NCBI RefSeq assembly: GCF_015319165.1
Contig: NZ_JADIVZ010000011.1
Location: 62,001-126,000, forward strand
Reading direction: 5' to 3'
Origin: Nocardioides acrostichi
GTDB lineage: Bacteria > Actinomycetota > Actinomycetes > Propionibacteriales > Nocardioidaceae
DNA: 64,000 nucleotides
The position numbers were made by a program, and so were the translations under genes. Below the pieces are notes generated by a model, which was not told the DNA's origin, did not search any database, and saw nothing but the letters and a program-made list of their open reading frames with translations. This document shows positions 38,573 through 47,244 of this stretch, one piece after another; within the stretch, counting starts at the first letter, position 1, and each line of letters opens with the position of its first letter.

Positions 38573-39592
38573 TCAGTGCTCGTCATAGTGCCGGCCGTGC
38601 GGGGCGTGCCGGTGGCCGTCGTGCAGATAGTCGACGTGGTCACCGTGCGGCACGGCCACGTGGCCGCAGTCGGGGCCGTGGTCGTGCGTGTGCTGCTCGC
38701 TGATGTCGTGCTCGTCGGGGTCGGCGGAGTCGGGAACGTGGTCGGCGAACGGTGCTCGCAGCCTCGCTCGGCGTCGCAGCCAGGCGCCCATCGGCCACGT
38801 GACGACGTAGCAGGCCAGAGCCAGCAGCACGATCGAGGGCCCGGGTGCCACCCGCGCATGGAACGACGCGAACGCCGAGACCACCAGCCCGCCCACGGAG
38901 GCGAACAGCCCGAGCCCCATCGCGGCAGCCAGCGTGACGCGAAACGATCGCGCCACCTGCTGGGAGGTCGCCACCGGCACCACCATCAGCGCCGAGACCA
39001 GCAACAGGCCCACGGTGCGCATCGCGACGGTCACGCTCACGGCAGCCAGCACCGCGACCAGCATGTTGTAGAAGCGCACGTTGAGACCGGCCACGCGGGC
39101 GTACTCGTGGTCCTGGGCGACCGCGAACAGCTGCGGTGAGAGCCCGAGGCCGAGGAGCACGACCACGGCGGCGAGCACCATCGTGGCCACCACGTCGGAG
39201 ACCGAGATCGTGGTGATGGAGCCGAAGAGGTAGGACTGGAGCGTCGAGGCGCTCTGGCCGCCCAGCCCGGTGACGAGGACACCGCCCGCGAGGCCGCCGT
39301 AGAAGAGCAGCGCGAGCGCCACGTCGCCGTTGGTGTGCCCGCGTTCGCGGATCACCTCGACGAGCACGGCGCCGATCAGGGCGACGACCACCGCCGTCCA
39401 CGTCGGCGAGGTGCCGGTCAGCAGGCCGAGCGCGACGCCTGTGACCGCGACGTGGCCGAGGCCGTCGCCGAGCAGGGAGAGCCGCCGCTGCACGAGGTAG
39501 GTGCCGACCACGGGGGCTGCGAGTCCGGTGAACACGGCGGCGATGAGGGCGCGTTGCATGAAGGGCAGCGCGAACAGCTCCGCGGCGGTCAT
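38573..39592 (-). CDS. znuB: zinc ABC transporter permease ZnuB, with His-rich tail
   Basis: A 339-residue permease of the ABC-3 family with about eight to nine hydrophobic helices. PVVGTYLVQRRLSLLGDGLG near residues 25-45 and GLLLVSALMVVPVATSQQVA near 195-215 are family landmarks. The C-terminus (about residues 285-339) is a hydrophilic extension with many His, Asp and Glu residues (EHDISEQHTHDHGPDCGH), which could bind zinc in the cytoplasm. ATG 39592 overlaps the znuC stop by 4 bp. It is the last gene of a Zur-controlled znuACB operon. Confidence 0.93.
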   Translation of the reverse strand: MTAAELFALPFMQRALIAAVFTGLAAPVVGTYLVQRRLSLLGDGLGHVAVTGVALGLLTGTSPTWTAVVVALIGAVLVEVIRERGHTNGDVALALLFYGGLAGGVLVTGLGGQSASTLQSYLFGSITTISVSDVVATMVLAAVVVLLGLGLSPQLFAVAQDHEYARVAGLNVRFYNMLVAVLAAVSVTVAMRTVGLLLVSALMVVPVATSQQVARSFRVTLAAAMGLGLFASVGGLVVSAFASFHARVAPGPSIVLLALACYVVTWPMGAWLRRRARLRAPFADHVPDSADPDEHDISEQHTHDHGPDCGHVAVPHGDHVDYLHDGHRHAPHGRHYDEH

Positions 39593-40419
39593 CGGTGCCC
39601 TTCCTCGTGGGGCTGGCGGTCCAGGGGCGCGTTCATCGGCGGTGTCACGTCGTGGGGGCTGCGGTGCATGTGGTCGACGTGGTGATGGCTGTGCATGCCG
39701 TCGAGCATGCCGCCGAACAGCGGGTCGTGTACCGCCTGGTCGCCCAGCGGGGCGCCGTCGTAGGCGATCCGGCCGCTGCGCATCACCACCGAACGGTCGA
39801 CCAGCGGCGCCAGCGGGCCGAGCTCGTGGGCGACCAGCACGATGGTCGCCCCGCGCTGCTTGAGCACATCCAACGCGCCGGCCAGCGCATCCTGGTTCGG
39901 CAGGTCGACCCCGGCGGTCGGCTCGTCGAGGAAGAAGAGCTCGGGCTCACCGGCCAGCGCCCGGGCGATGAGCACCCGCTGCTGCTGACCGCCGGAGAGG
40001 TTCGAGACGCCGTCGCGAGCGCGGTCGGCCAGGCCGACCACCTCGAGGGCGTCGGCCACCACGGTGCGGTCGTGACGACTCATCGGTCGCAGCAGCCGAC
40101 GGCGGGTGAGCCGCCCTGAGGCGACGACCTCCCACACCGACGCCGGGACGCCGGACCCGGCGCCGCCCCGCTGCGGTACGAACCCGATGCGCGACCAGTC
40201 GTGGAAGCGGCCGAGGTCGGTGCCGAAGAGCTGGAGCCGGCCCGCGGTGAGTGGTCGGATGCCCACCAGCGCGCGCACCAGCGTCGACTTGCCGGAACCG
40301 TTGGCCCCCATCAGGGCGACGAACTCCCCGGCGTCGACGCGCAGGTCGATGTGTCGCAGGATCGGGCGGCCGCCGACGGCGACGGCGCCGTCGCGCAGCA
40401 GGACCGGGGGCTGGCTCAT
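39589..40419 (-). CDS. znuC: zinc ABC transporter ATP-binding protein ZnuC
   Basis: A 276-residue ABC ATPase. Walker A is GANGSGKSTL near residue 35, the Q-loop FVPQRG follows, the signature is NLSGGQQQRVLIARAL near 140, Walker B is ELFFLDEPTAGVD, and the H-loop is VAHELG. An unusual C-terminal stretch, HSHHHVDHMHRSPHD near 245-259, is histidine-rich. ATG 40419 overlaps the znuA stop by 4 bp, and its own stop overlaps znuB. Upstream in-frame residues are shadow coding. It powers uptake through ZnuB. Confidence 0.94.
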   Translation of the reverse strand: MSQPPVLLRDGAVAVGGRPILRHIDLRVDAGEFVALMGANGSGKSTLVRALVGIRPLTAGRLQLFGTDLGRFHDWSRIGFVPQRGGAGSGVPASVWEVVASGRLTRRRLLRPMSRHDRTVVADALEVVGLADRARDGVSNLSGGQQQRVLIARALAGEPELFFLDEPTAGVDLPNQDALAGALDVLKQRGATIVLVAHELGPLAPLVDRSVVMRSGRIAYDGAPLGDQAVHDPLFGGMLDGMHSHHHVDHMHRSPHDVTPPMNAPLDRQPHEEGHR

Positions 40420-41429
40420 GAGCAGCCGTTCGCCTTCTCCAGGGCAGCCAGGTTCTCGCGCATCAGTGAAAGGTAGTCCTCGTCGGCGGTGGCGTCGGTG
40501 AGACCCTCGATCGGGTCGAGCACGGCGGTCGTGACGCCGGCGTCCTTGGCCAGGGTCTCGGAGAGTGCCGGCGGTGCCAGGGTCTCGCTGAACACGGTGG
40601 TGATGCCGTCGCTCTCGATCAGCTTCTGGAGGCGTCCGAGGTCGGCCGGGGTGGGCTCGGCGTCGGGGGAGAGGCCGGCGATGCCCTCCACGGTCAGGCC
40701 GTAGCGCTCGAGGTAGCCGAAGGCATCGTGGGAGACCACGATCGTGCTCCGCTCGCACTGCGAGAGCCCCTGGGTGAACTCCTGGTTGACCTGCTGGAGC
40801 TCGTCGACGAGCTTGTCGGCATTGGCCTGGTAGGTGGAGGCGTGATCGGGGTCGATCTTCGCCAGGTCAGCCGCGACGGCCTCGGCCACCTTCGCCAGCA
40901 GCAACGGGTTCTGCCAGAAGTGGGGGTCGAGCTCCCCGTGGTCGTGGTCGTGGTCGTGCTCGTCGGTGCTGGTGTCGGTGCTGGTGTCGTCGTCGCCCTC
41001 GGGGTGGGTCTCCTCGTCGTGCGCCTCACCGGGCACGAAGGGCTTGAGGTGCACGACGTCGGCGACATCGAGGTCGGTGCCGGTGGCGTTCTGGTCGACG
41101 GCGTCACCCACGTTCGGTTGCAGGACGCTCTCGTAGACCACGAGGTCGGCCTCGGAGATCGCGGCGGTCTCGGCCACGGAGAGCTCGAGGTCGTGCGGCT
41201 CCTGCCCGGGCTGGGTCAGGTCGGTCACGTCGACGAGGTCGCCCCCGACCCGCTGCGTCACGAACTCCAGGGGGTAGAACGCGGCGGCCACGTCGACCTT
41301 GCCGTCGGCGCTGGTGCTGGTCTCGGAGAAGGCCGAGCAGCCGGAGAGACCGGCGGCGGCCACGATCGCCATGGCAAGGATGACGGCGATGCGCGGCCGA
41401 CGGGCTGGGCGGGTTGGGAGCGACCTCAT
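40416..41429 (-). CDS. znuA: zinc ABC transporter substrate-binding lipoprotein ZnuA
   Basis: A 337-residue cluster A-I binding protein. The signal peptide ends in lipobox AGLSGCSA near residue 30. Metal-binding histidines are expected in GQEPHDLELS near 77, in GELDPHFWQNP near 165 and near VSHDAFGYLERYGL near 225. A His/Asp-rich loop (DEHDHDHDHGELDPH) just before the second ligand is typical for zinc-specific members. ATG 41429 is preferred over 41444: a GAGAAT -10-like element ends 7 nt before it and TTGAAA lies 17 bp further up, so the mRNA is leaderless and its promoter is covered by two Zur boxes. Confidence 0.93.
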   Translation of the reverse strand: MRSLPTRPARRPRIAVILAMAIVAAAGLSGCSAFSETSTSADGKVDVAAAFYPLEFVTQRVGGDLVDVTDLTQPGQEPHDLELSVAETAAISEADLVVYESVLQPNVGDAVDQNATGTDLDVADVVHLKPFVPGEAHDEETHPEGDDDTSTDTSTDEHDHDHDHGELDPHFWQNPLLLAKVAEAVAADLAKIDPDHASTYQANADKLVDELQQVNQEFTQGLSQCERSTIVVSHDAFGYLERYGLTVEGIAGLSPDAEPTPADLGRLQKLIESDGITTVFSETLAPPALSETLAKDAGVTTAVLDPIEGLTDATADEDYLSLMRENLAALEKANGCS

Positions 41430-41464
41430 GAGAATGATTCTCACCTATCTGAGAATCATTTTCA
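41429..41464 (-). promoter_or_regulatory. tandem Zur boxes over the znuA promoter
   Basis: TGAGAATGATTCTCA (41429-41443) is a perfect 15-bp palindrome and TGAGAATCATTTTCA (41450-41464) a near-perfect one; both match the Zur/Fur-type zinc operator. Their centres are 21 bp apart, two helix turns, so two dimers would bind the same face. They cover the -10 (GAGAAT) and -35 (TTGAAA, 41460-41465 minus strand) and touch the znuA start codon. The divergent monooxygenase-like gene may be affected too. Confidence 0.92.
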
Positions 41465-41489
41465 ACTCGGGCGGTCGTAGGCTCGTCCC

Positions 41490-41810
41490 ATGCTGGTCGT
41501 GACGCGGTTCCGGGTGCCCGAGGTCGAGTCGCAGGCGTTCCGTCTGGCGATCGAGCGCGCGCGTGAGGCATTGGCGGCACGGCCGGGCTTCCTCGCGGGA
41601 ATCGTGGGCCGCAACGTCGACGACCCCGAGCTGTGGACGCTCACGACCCGGTGGGAGCACGTCGGCGCCTACCGCCGCGCCCTGTCCTCCTACGACGTCA
41701 AGATGCACGCCGTGCCGCTGCTCGGACGCGCTCTCGACGAGCCGAGTGCCTACGAGGTCGCCGAGCCCGGTACCGACCTCAACACCGCGGTCGCGCGCTC
41801 GTTAGGCTGA
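41490..41810 (+). CDS. antibiotic biosynthesis monooxygenase (ABM) domain protein
   Basis: A 106-residue dimeric alpha-beta barrel protein. The opening MLVVTRFRVPE, the central LAARPGFLAGIVGRNVDDPE and the strand LWTLTTRWEHVGAYRRALSS near residues 49-68 match the ABM fold, which includes cofactor-independent oxygenases and IsdG-like proteins; the activity is not evident. TAGGCT (41478-41483) is 6 nt before the ATG, so it is probably leaderless. It is divergent from znuA, 25 bp beyond the second Zur box. Confidence 0.8.
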   Translation: MLVVTRFRVPEVESQAFRLAIERAREALAARPGFLAGIVGRNVDDPELWTLTTRWEHVGAYRRALSSYDVKMHAVPLLGRALDEPSAYEVAEPGTDLNTAVARSLG

Positions 41811-41863
41811 TCCCTCGCGTCGGCAGCCAGCCGGCGTCCTCCAGTAGAGAGCAGTGATCAGCA

Positions 41864-43261
41864 GTGGCCAAGCCCCTTCCGTCCGCCGTCGACAACGTCG
41901 TCTCCCTCGCCAAGCGCCGAGGTTTCGTCTACCCGTGCGGCGAGATCTACGGGGGCACGAAGTCGGCGTGGGACTACGGCCCGCTCGGGGTGGAGCTGAA
42001 GGAGAACATCAAGCGCCAGTGGTGGAAGGCCATGGTGCAGCAGCGCGACGACGTCGTGGGCCTGGACTCCTCGATCATCCTGCCGCGTGAGACCTGGGTC
42101 GCCAGCGGCCACGTCGCCACGTTCAGCGACCCCTTGACCGAATGCCAGTCGTGCCACAAGCGCTTCCGCGCCGACCACCTCCAGGAGGGCTACGCGGAGA
42201 AGAAGGGCCTCGACGACCCCGACTCCGTCGACCTCGCCACCCTCGCGTGCCCCCACTGCGGGACGCGCGGCGCCTGGACCGAGCCGCGCCAGTTCTCGGG
42301 CCTGCTCAAGACCTACCTCGGCGTCGTCGAGGACGAGTCCGGACTGCACTACCTGCGCCCCGAGACCGCGCAGGGCATCTTCCTCAACTTCGCCAACGTC
42401 GTCACCAGCCAGCGCATGAAGCCGCCCTTCGGCATCGCGCAGATCGGCAAGTCGTTCCGCAACGAGATCACGCCGGGCAACTTCATCTTCCGCACCCGCG
42501 AGTTCGAGCAGATGGAGATGGAGTTCTTCGTCCAGCCCGGTGAGGACGAGGAGTGGCACCAGTACTGGATCGACACCCGCACCGCCTGGTACGTCGACCT
42601 CGGCATCGACCCCGCCAACCTGCGCCACTACGAGCACGCGGCCGAGAAGCTGTCGCACTACTCCAAGCGCACCGTCGACATCGAGTACCGCTTCAACTTC
42701 GCCGGCTCGGAATGGGGAGAGCTCGAGGGCATCGCGAACCGCACCGACTACGACCTCTCCACGCACGCCAAGGCCTCCGGCAAGGATCTCTCCTACTACG
42801 ACCAGGCCGCGAACGAGCGCTATAAGCCCTACGTCATCGAGCCGGCAGCCGGGCTCTCGCGCTCACTGATGACGTTCCTCGTCGACGCCTTCCACGAGGA
42901 CGAAGCCCCCAACACCAAGGGCGGCGTCGACAAGCGCACCGTGCTGCGACTCGACCCTCGTCTGGCCCCGGTGAAGGTCGCGGTGCTGCCGCTCTCGCGC
43001 AATGCCGACCTCTCGCCCAAGGCGAAGGCGCTCGCTTCGGAGCTGCGCAAGCACTGGTACGTCGACTTCGACGACGCCGGCGCGATCGGCAAACGCTACC
43101 GTCGCCAGGACGAGATCGGCACGCCGTACTGCGTCACCGTCGACTTCGACACCCTCGAGGATGACGCCGTGACCGTCCGCGAGCGTGACACCATGCGCCA
43201 GGAGCGGATCGCGCTCGACCAGGTGCCGGGCTACTTCGCCCAGCGGCTGCTCGGCGCGTGA
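41864..43261 (+). CDS. glyS: glycine--tRNA ligase
   Basis: A 465-residue class II synthetase of the dimeric alpha2 type. [20 protein letters not shown] near residues 18-37 is the family N-terminus. A zinc-like pair, CQSCHKRF and CPHCGTRG, lies near 93-132. Motif 2 is [20 protein letters not shown] near 194-213, and motif 3 with the anticodon-binding domain lies in the C-terminal third ([32 protein letters not shown]). The GTG start has GAGAGCAGTGATCAGCA upstream. TAGGCT at 41804-41809 may be its -10, giving a leader of about 48 nt. Confidence 0.97.
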   Translation: MAKPLPSAVDNVVSLAKRRGFVYPCGEIYGGTKSAWDYGPLGVELKENIKRQWWKAMVQQRDDVVGLDSSIILPRETWVASGHVATFSDPLTECQSCHKRFRADHLQEGYAEKKGLDDPDSVDLATLACPHCGTRGAWTEPRQFSGLLKTYLGVVEDESGLHYLRPETAQGIFLNFANVVTSQRMKPPFGIAQIGKSFRNEITPGNFIFRTREFEQMEMEFFVQPGEDEEWHQYWIDTRTAWYVDLGIDPANLRHYEHAAEKLSHYSKRTVDIEYRFNFAGSEWGELEGIANRTDYDLSTHAKASGKDLSYYDQAANERYKPYVIEPAAGLSRSLMTFLVDAFHEDEAPNTKGGVDKRTVLRLDPRLAPVKVAVLPLSRNADLSPKAKALASELRKHWYVDFDDAGAIGKRYRRQDEIGTPYCVTVDFDTLEDDAVTVRERDTMRQERIALDQVPGYFAQRLLGA

Positions 43262-43301
43262 GGGGCGCCCCACGGGTGGGCCGGTGAGCGGGAGGAACGA
43301 G

Positions 43302-44084
43302 ATGGGCGTGCACATGAGCGGGCAGAGCCGTGGCCGGGTCGGGGCCGTCATCACGGGCGGCGCGCTGGCGCTGAGCCTGACTCTGGCCGGCTGCTCGGGC
43401 GGCGGCGACGAGCCCGGCACCGACGCTTCGGCCTCGACGTCGCCCTCGGCCAGCGAGAGCCCGTCGGAGTCGGCGTCCGCGCTCCCGGTGCCGAGCCGCA
43501 TCGACCTCACCGAGCAGGGCTCGGAGTTGGCGCTCGGCGAGACCGCTACGGTCGCCTACCGGCCCAACCAGAAGAAGGTGGGCGTCCTCGACATCGAGGT
43601 CAAGGATCTGCGCAAGACCTCGTTCAAGGAGTCCTTCGCCGGCTGGAAGCTGTCGGCGCAGGTCAAGAAGTCGGCCCCGTACTTCGTCACGGCCACGTTC
43701 AAGAACGTCGGCGACACCGACCTGGGTGGGCTGCGTCCGCCGCTCTACGTCGTCGACGGCGACGACACGCTGGTCGAGTCCACGTCGTTCAAGGGCGACT
43801 TCAAGCCCTGCGGCTCGGCGGCTTTTCCGAAGAAGTTCGCCCAGGGCGACAAGGTGCTGCGCTGCCTGGTCTACCTGGTGCCCGACGGCGGGACGCTGGT
43901 CGCCGCGAGCTTCCGCCCCGACCAGGACTACAGCCCGATCACCTGGACCGGCAAGGTGCTCGCCCTCGGCGTCGAACGCGACTCGGGCAAGGCTTCCGGC
44001 AAGGCTTCCGGCAAGGGCTCCGGCAAGGGCTCGGGCAGGGGCTCGGGCAAGGGCTCGGGCAAGGGCTCGAAGAAGGGGCAGTGA
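43302..44084 (+). CDS. lipoprotein with lysine-rich GSGK repeat tail
   Basis: A 260-residue exported protein. The signal peptide has lipobox LTLAGCSGG near residue 27, followed by a Ser/Thr-rich linker. The folded domain (about residues 65-225) has two cysteines (FKPCGSAAF, VLRCLVYLV) likely to pair, and resembles the DUF4352/TlpA-like Ig fold of surface lipoproteins, but no firm family. The C-terminus is a low-complexity run of about eight KGSG/KASG units, strongly basic, which might contact cell wall polymers or DNA. ATG 43302 has GGAGG 7 nt upstream. It overlaps the thioesterase gene by 4 bp. Confidence 0.75.
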   Translation: MGVHMSGQSRGRVGAVITGGALALSLTLAGCSGGGDEPGTDASASTSPSASESPSESASALPVPSRIDLTEQGSELALGETATVAYRPNQKKVGVLDIEVKDLRKTSFKESFAGWKLSAQVKKSAPYFVTATFKNVGDTDLGGLRPPLYVVDGDDTLVESTSFKGDFKPCGSAAFPKKFAQGDKVLRCLVYLVPDGGTLVAASFRPDQDYSPITWTGKVLALGVERDSGKASGKASGKGSGKGSGRGSGKGSGKGSKKGQ

Positions 44085-44872
44085 CCTCCCCCTACTTCGA
44101 GCGGCTCGACGACGACCGGTTCGTCGCCACGGAGCTGACCGGCGGCGCGTGGGACGAGGCCGAGCAGCACATTGCGCCGGCGCTCGGACTGCTCACGCAC
44201 CTGGTCGAGGTCGACCGCGACCGTCGCCGCCCTGACGATGCGGCGGCCCTGCTGCCGGCGCGTGTCTCGTGCGACATCCTCGGGGTCATGCCGGTCGGTG
44301 AGGTGAGCACCGAGCTCGAGGTGTTGCGCCCCGGCCGCACCATCGAGCTGGTCGAGGCCCGCGTGCTCGTGGCGGGTCGCGCCGCGGTGCGGGCGAGGGT
44401 CTGGCTGATGCAGCCGGGCGACACCGCCGCCATCGCAGGCACTCCGGTGGCTGCCCTCTCGGGCCCCGACTCGTGCGAGCCGTGGGATCCGACCACCGTC
44501 TGGCCGGGTGGCTTCATCGCCTCCATCGAGCTGCGCCGCGACCAGGAGGCGCCGGGCCGCGGCCGGTTCTGGGCCCGCACGGCACACCCGCTCGTCGCCG
44601 GGGAGCCGGTCAGCCCGTGGGCGCGCCGTCTCGGCATCCTCGACGTCTCCAACGGCATGACGGTGAGGGCCGACCCGCGTGAGATCCTCTTCCCGAACGT
44701 CGACCTCACCGCCCACCTGGTGCGTGAGCCGGTCGGGGAGTGGGCCGGCTTCGACACCGATGTCACCTTCGGCCCCACCGGCCTCGGCCTGACCCACACC
44801 GTGCTGCACGACACCGCCGGGCACCTCGGATCCTCCAGCCAACTCCTCACCGTGCGCCCCGTTCATCGCTGA
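44081..44872 (+). CDS. acyl-CoA thioesterase family protein
   Basis: A 263-residue double-hotdog thioesterase-like protein. The N-terminal hotdog has EVSTELEVLRPGRTIELVEA near residues 75-95. The C-terminal hotdog includes FIASIELRRDQEAPGRGRFW, ARTAHPLVAGEPVSPWARRL and LGILDVSNGM near 145-190, as in TesB-like acyl-CoA hydrolases of actinobacteria. It would cleave acyl-CoA to acid and CoA; chain length is unknown. GTG 44081 overlaps the lipoprotein stop by 4 bp. The stop codon lies inside a tandem repeat block. Confidence 0.82.
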   Translation: MTSPYFERLDDDRFVATELTGGAWDEAEQHIAPALGLLTHLVEVDRDRRRPDDAAALLPARVSCDILGVMPVGEVSTELEVLRPGRTIELVEARVLVAGRAAVRARVWLMQPGDTAAIAGTPVAALSGPDSCEPWDPTTVWPGGFIASIELRRDQEAPGRGRFWARTAHPLVAGEPVSPWARRLGILDVSNGMTVRADPREILFPNVDLTAHLVREPVGEWAGFDTDVTFGPTGLGLTHTVLHDTAGHLGSSSQLLTVRPVHR

Positions 44873-44956
44873 CCCGTCGCCAGTTTTCACCTGACCCGTC
44901 GCCAGTTTTCACCTGACCTGCCACGAGTTTTCAGGTGACCCGTCACGAGTTTTCAG
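44869..44956. repeat. four tandem 22-bp repeats between convergent genes
   Basis: Units start at 44869, 44891, 44913 and 44935. The first two read CTGACCCGTC-GCCAGTTTTCAC; the last two differ, with CACGAGTTTTCAG. The first overlaps the thioesterase stop and the last overlaps the stop of the minus-strand phosphatase gene. TCACCTGA (44909-44916) and TCAGGTGA (44931-44938) can pair across the middle, so the block could act as a two-way terminator. Confidence 0.9.
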
Positions 44957-45609
44957 GAGCCGGAGGCGACCAGTAGCGGGCCGCGCCGCCGTACCGACCC
45001 GCCGGCCTCGGTGAGCAGCAGCCGGCCGGGCAGGTGGTCCCAGGGCTTCTGCTTGAGGTACACGGCCAGGTCGGCGGTGCCCTCCGCGAGGCGCGGGTAG
45101 TCGACGCCGCAGCAGGTGCCGGTGAGTCGTGGCATCCGTCTCGCCTTGCCAGGACGACGCACCCGACGCTCGCCGCAGAAGGCGCCGGCGCCGCGCTCGG
45201 CGACGTAGGCGCATCGGTGCTGCGGCTGCCAGACCCAGCTGCGCACCACCTCGCCGGAGCGCACTTCCGCCAGCATCACGGCGTGGTCGGGCGAGCCGGC
45301 GACGAAGTGCCGGGTGCCGTCGACGGGGTCGACCGTGAAGGCGTGCTCCGCGCTGCCGAACCGAACGAGCAACGACGGGTCGGCCGCCACCGCCTCCTCG
45401 CCCAGCACCAGCGCGCCGGGGTACGCGGCGCCCAGCGCCCGGGTCAGCAGCACCTCCGCCTCGCGGTCGGCGACGGTCACGAGGTCGCCCGGGCGACGTT
45501 TCGAGGCCACCTCGCCCTCGTCGAGCCGGCCAAACCGAGGCGTGATGACCTCGGCGGCGACCTCTTGCATCAGCGCGAGCACGGCGTCGATGGAGAGTCC
45601 GGCGGGCAC
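44953..45609 (-). CDS. inositol monophosphatase family protein
   Basis: A 218-residue Mg-dependent phosphatase. Metal-binding motifs are GDLVTVADREAE near residues 41-52, LVLGEEAV (Glu) near 70 and the signature FTVDPVDGTRHFVAGSPDHA near 90-109. The C-terminal WDHLPGRLLLTEAGGSVRRR near 191-210 supplies the last Asp. Family members remove phosphate from inositol phosphates, histidinol phosphate or 3'-phosphoadenosine phosphate; the substrate is not evident. It is somewhat short (usual 250-270). The GTG start at 45609 follows a CAGGCT hexamer by 6 nt. Confidence 0.87.
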   Translation of the reverse strand: MPAGLSIDAVLALMQEVAAEVITPRFGRLDEGEVASKRRPGDLVTVADREAEVLLTRALGAAYPGALVLGEEAVAADPSLLVRFGSAEHAFTVDPVDGTRHFVAGSPDHAVMLAEVRSGEVVRSWVWQPQHRCAYVAERGAGAFCGERRVRRPGKARRMPRLTGTCCGVDYPRLAEGTADLAVYLKQKPWDHLPGRLLLTEAGGSVRRRGPLLVASGS

Positions 45610-45691
45610 GCGACCAGCCTGCCAGAGTGCAGGACGGTCACTGCCCCGCTCGGGGGTAGTACCTGGACGTCAACGGTAGTGGGGTGGTCGA

Positions 45692-45880
45692 GTGAGGTTC
45701 CACGACGACGACCACGTCTACCGATTGCGCCTCGCCTACGCTGCGGTCGGCCTCGGTCTGATCGCGCTCGTCCTGAGCATGCAGGAGCCGTCGGTCTTCC
45801 CGATCACGTTCCTCGCAGCCGACCTCTTGCTCGGCGTGGTGTTCTGGCGCCGCTGGCGCCGGCCACGACGATCGCGGTAG
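45692..45880 (+). CDS. small hypothetical membrane protein
   Basis: A 62-residue protein: a short charged head (MRFHDDDHVYRLRLAY), two hydrophobic helices (AAVGLGLIALVLSM and ITFLAADLLLGVVFW), and a very basic tail (RRWRRPRRSR) that would stay in the cytoplasm. The family is not recognised. The codon pattern is host-like and the predicted topology is sensible, but the gene is too short for strong support. It lies between the phosphatase gene and dusB. Confidence 0.5.
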   Translation: MRFHDDDHVYRLRLAYAAVGLGLIALVLSMQEPSVFPITFLAADLLLGVVFWRRWRRPRRSR

Positions 45881-45887
45881 CGCGCGT

Positions 45888-45916
45888 TTGGGCCATCTCG
45901 ACCCGCCCCCGACAAT
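45888..45916 (+). promoter_or_regulatory. dusB promoter
   Basis: TTGGGC (45888-45893) and GACAAT (45911-45916) are spaced by 17 bp, close to the sigma-70 consensus. The distance from the -10 to GTG 45924 is 7 nt, which supports leaderless start there and makes the ATG at 45915, lying within the -10, unlikely. Confidence 0.6.
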
Positions 45917-45923
45917 GGACGGC

Positions 45924-47072
45924 GTGACCGCAGCGACCGCTCCCCACCCCGGCCTGGCGCTGGGGTCGCTGCACGTAGCGTCGCCGGTGGTGCTGGCGCC
46001 CATGGCAGGCATCACCAACGCGGCCTACCGTCGGCTCTGTGCCGAGCACGGGGCAGGCCTCTACGTGTGCGAGATGATCACCAGTCGCGGTCTGGTCGAG
46101 GGCGATCAGCACACCCGCGACATGTTGGTCTTCGACGAGGCCGAGACGGTGCGCTCGGTGCAGCTCTACGGCACCGACCCGGTCTACGTCGGCAAGGCTG
46201 CCGAGATCCTCTGCGCCGAGTACGGCGTGGCCCACATCGACCTCAACTTCGGGTGCCCGGTGCCCAAGGTCACGCGCAAGGGCGGCGGGGGAGCACTGCC
46301 GTGGAAGCGCGGACTCCTCGCCCAGATCCTCGAGCACGCCGTGCGCGCGGCGACGGCGTACGACGTGCCGGTCACGATGAAGACCCGCAAGGGCATCGAC
46401 GAGGCGCATCTCACCTATCTCGACGCCGGCCGCATCGCCCAGGAGTCCGGATGCGCCGCGATCGCGCTGCACGGGCGCACCGTCGCCCAGGCCTACTCCG
46501 GCGACGCCGACTGGAACGCGATCGGCGAGCTGGCGGCGTCCGTCGACATCCCGGTGCTCGGCAACGGCGACATCTGGGAGGCGGGCGACGCCGTGCGCAT
46601 GGTCGAGGAGACCGGGGCGGCCGGTGTGGTCGTGGGCCGCGGCTGTCTCGGCCGGCCCTGGCTGTTCCGCGACCTGGCTGCCGCGTTCGCCGGAGAACAG
46701 GTCACCACGTTGCCGCGGCTGGGTGAGGTCACCGCGATGATGCGTCGCCACGCCGAGCTGCTCAGCCAGCACATGGGCGAGGCGCGCGGCTGCACGGAGT
46801 TTCGCAAGCACGTGTCGTGGTACCTCAAGGGCTTCGCCGCCGGAGGTGAGATGCGTCGTCGCCTGGGCTTGGTCGACAGTCTCGCGGCGCTCGACGACCT
46901 GCTCGCCGATCTCGACCCCATCGAGCCGTTCCCGGTCTCGGAGCTGGGCACCCCCCGGGGCCGCCAGGGCGCTCCCCGCGCCAAGGTCGTGTTGCCCGAG
47001 GGGTGGCTCGACGATGTGGACGGCGCAGGCTGCGTCGTCGTGGAGGACGCCGCGGCCGGCTCCGGCGGATGA
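45924..47072 (+). CDS. dusB: tRNA-dihydrouridine synthase
   Basis: A 382-residue FMN enzyme reducing uridines in the D-loop of tRNA. PVVLAPMAGITNAAYRRLC near residues 21-39 is the FMN-binding start. HIDLNFGCPVPKVTRKGGGG near 104-123 carries the catalytic cysteine. MKTRKGIDEAHLTY, AIALHGRTVAQAYSGDADW and VVVGRGCLGRPWLF complete the barrel. It is of the DusB group by motif. The C-terminal tail is longer than in E. coli and ends in a low-complexity acidic stretch. The start is chosen from the promoter spacing; the in-frame ATG at 45915 would add three residues. Confidence 0.94.
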   Translation: MTAATAPHPGLALGSLHVASPVVLAPMAGITNAAYRRLCAEHGAGLYVCEMITSRGLVEGDQHTRDMLVFDEAETVRSVQLYGTDPVYVGKAAEILCAEYGVAHIDLNFGCPVPKVTRKGGGGALPWKRGLLAQILEHAVRAATAYDVPVTMKTRKGIDEAHLTYLDAGRIAQESGCAAIALHGRTVAQAYSGDADWNAIGELAASVDIPVLGNGDIWEAGDAVRMVEETGAAGVVVGRGCLGRPWLFRDLAAAFAGEQVTTLPRLGEVTAMMRRHAELLSQHMGEARGCTEFRKHVSWYLKGFAAGGEMRRRLGLVDSLAALDDLLADLDPIEPFPVSELGTPRGRQGAPRAKVVLPEGWLDDVDGAGCVVVEDAAAGSGG

Positions 47073-47244
47073 CGCGAGAGCCGTCGGTGGGGGTGACCGG
47101 GAACACCCGGCGCAAGGCGTGTCAAGATTCGATAACGAACGCCACCTTGTGCTTTCGTAACGGACTGCGCCTCGCCTCGGCACCACCCTGCCACTGGCGA
47201 GAGCATGCCAAGACAGATGTCACCGACAGCAAAGGATCAGCGCT

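Noticed and set aside
41811..41863. T-box leader before glyS
   Set aside because: The leader is only about 50 nt and has no T-box sequence or specifier stem.
44953..45927. Plus-strand open frame of 297 residues at 45034-45927
   Set aside because: It is antisense to the inositol-monophosphatase gene with its DPVDGT motif and shows no domain of its own.
47073..47244. Riboswitch (c-di-AMP ydaO type) before the exported peptidase-like gene
   Set aside because: The position would fit, but I cannot find the conserved ydaO core words in the 172-nt leader.
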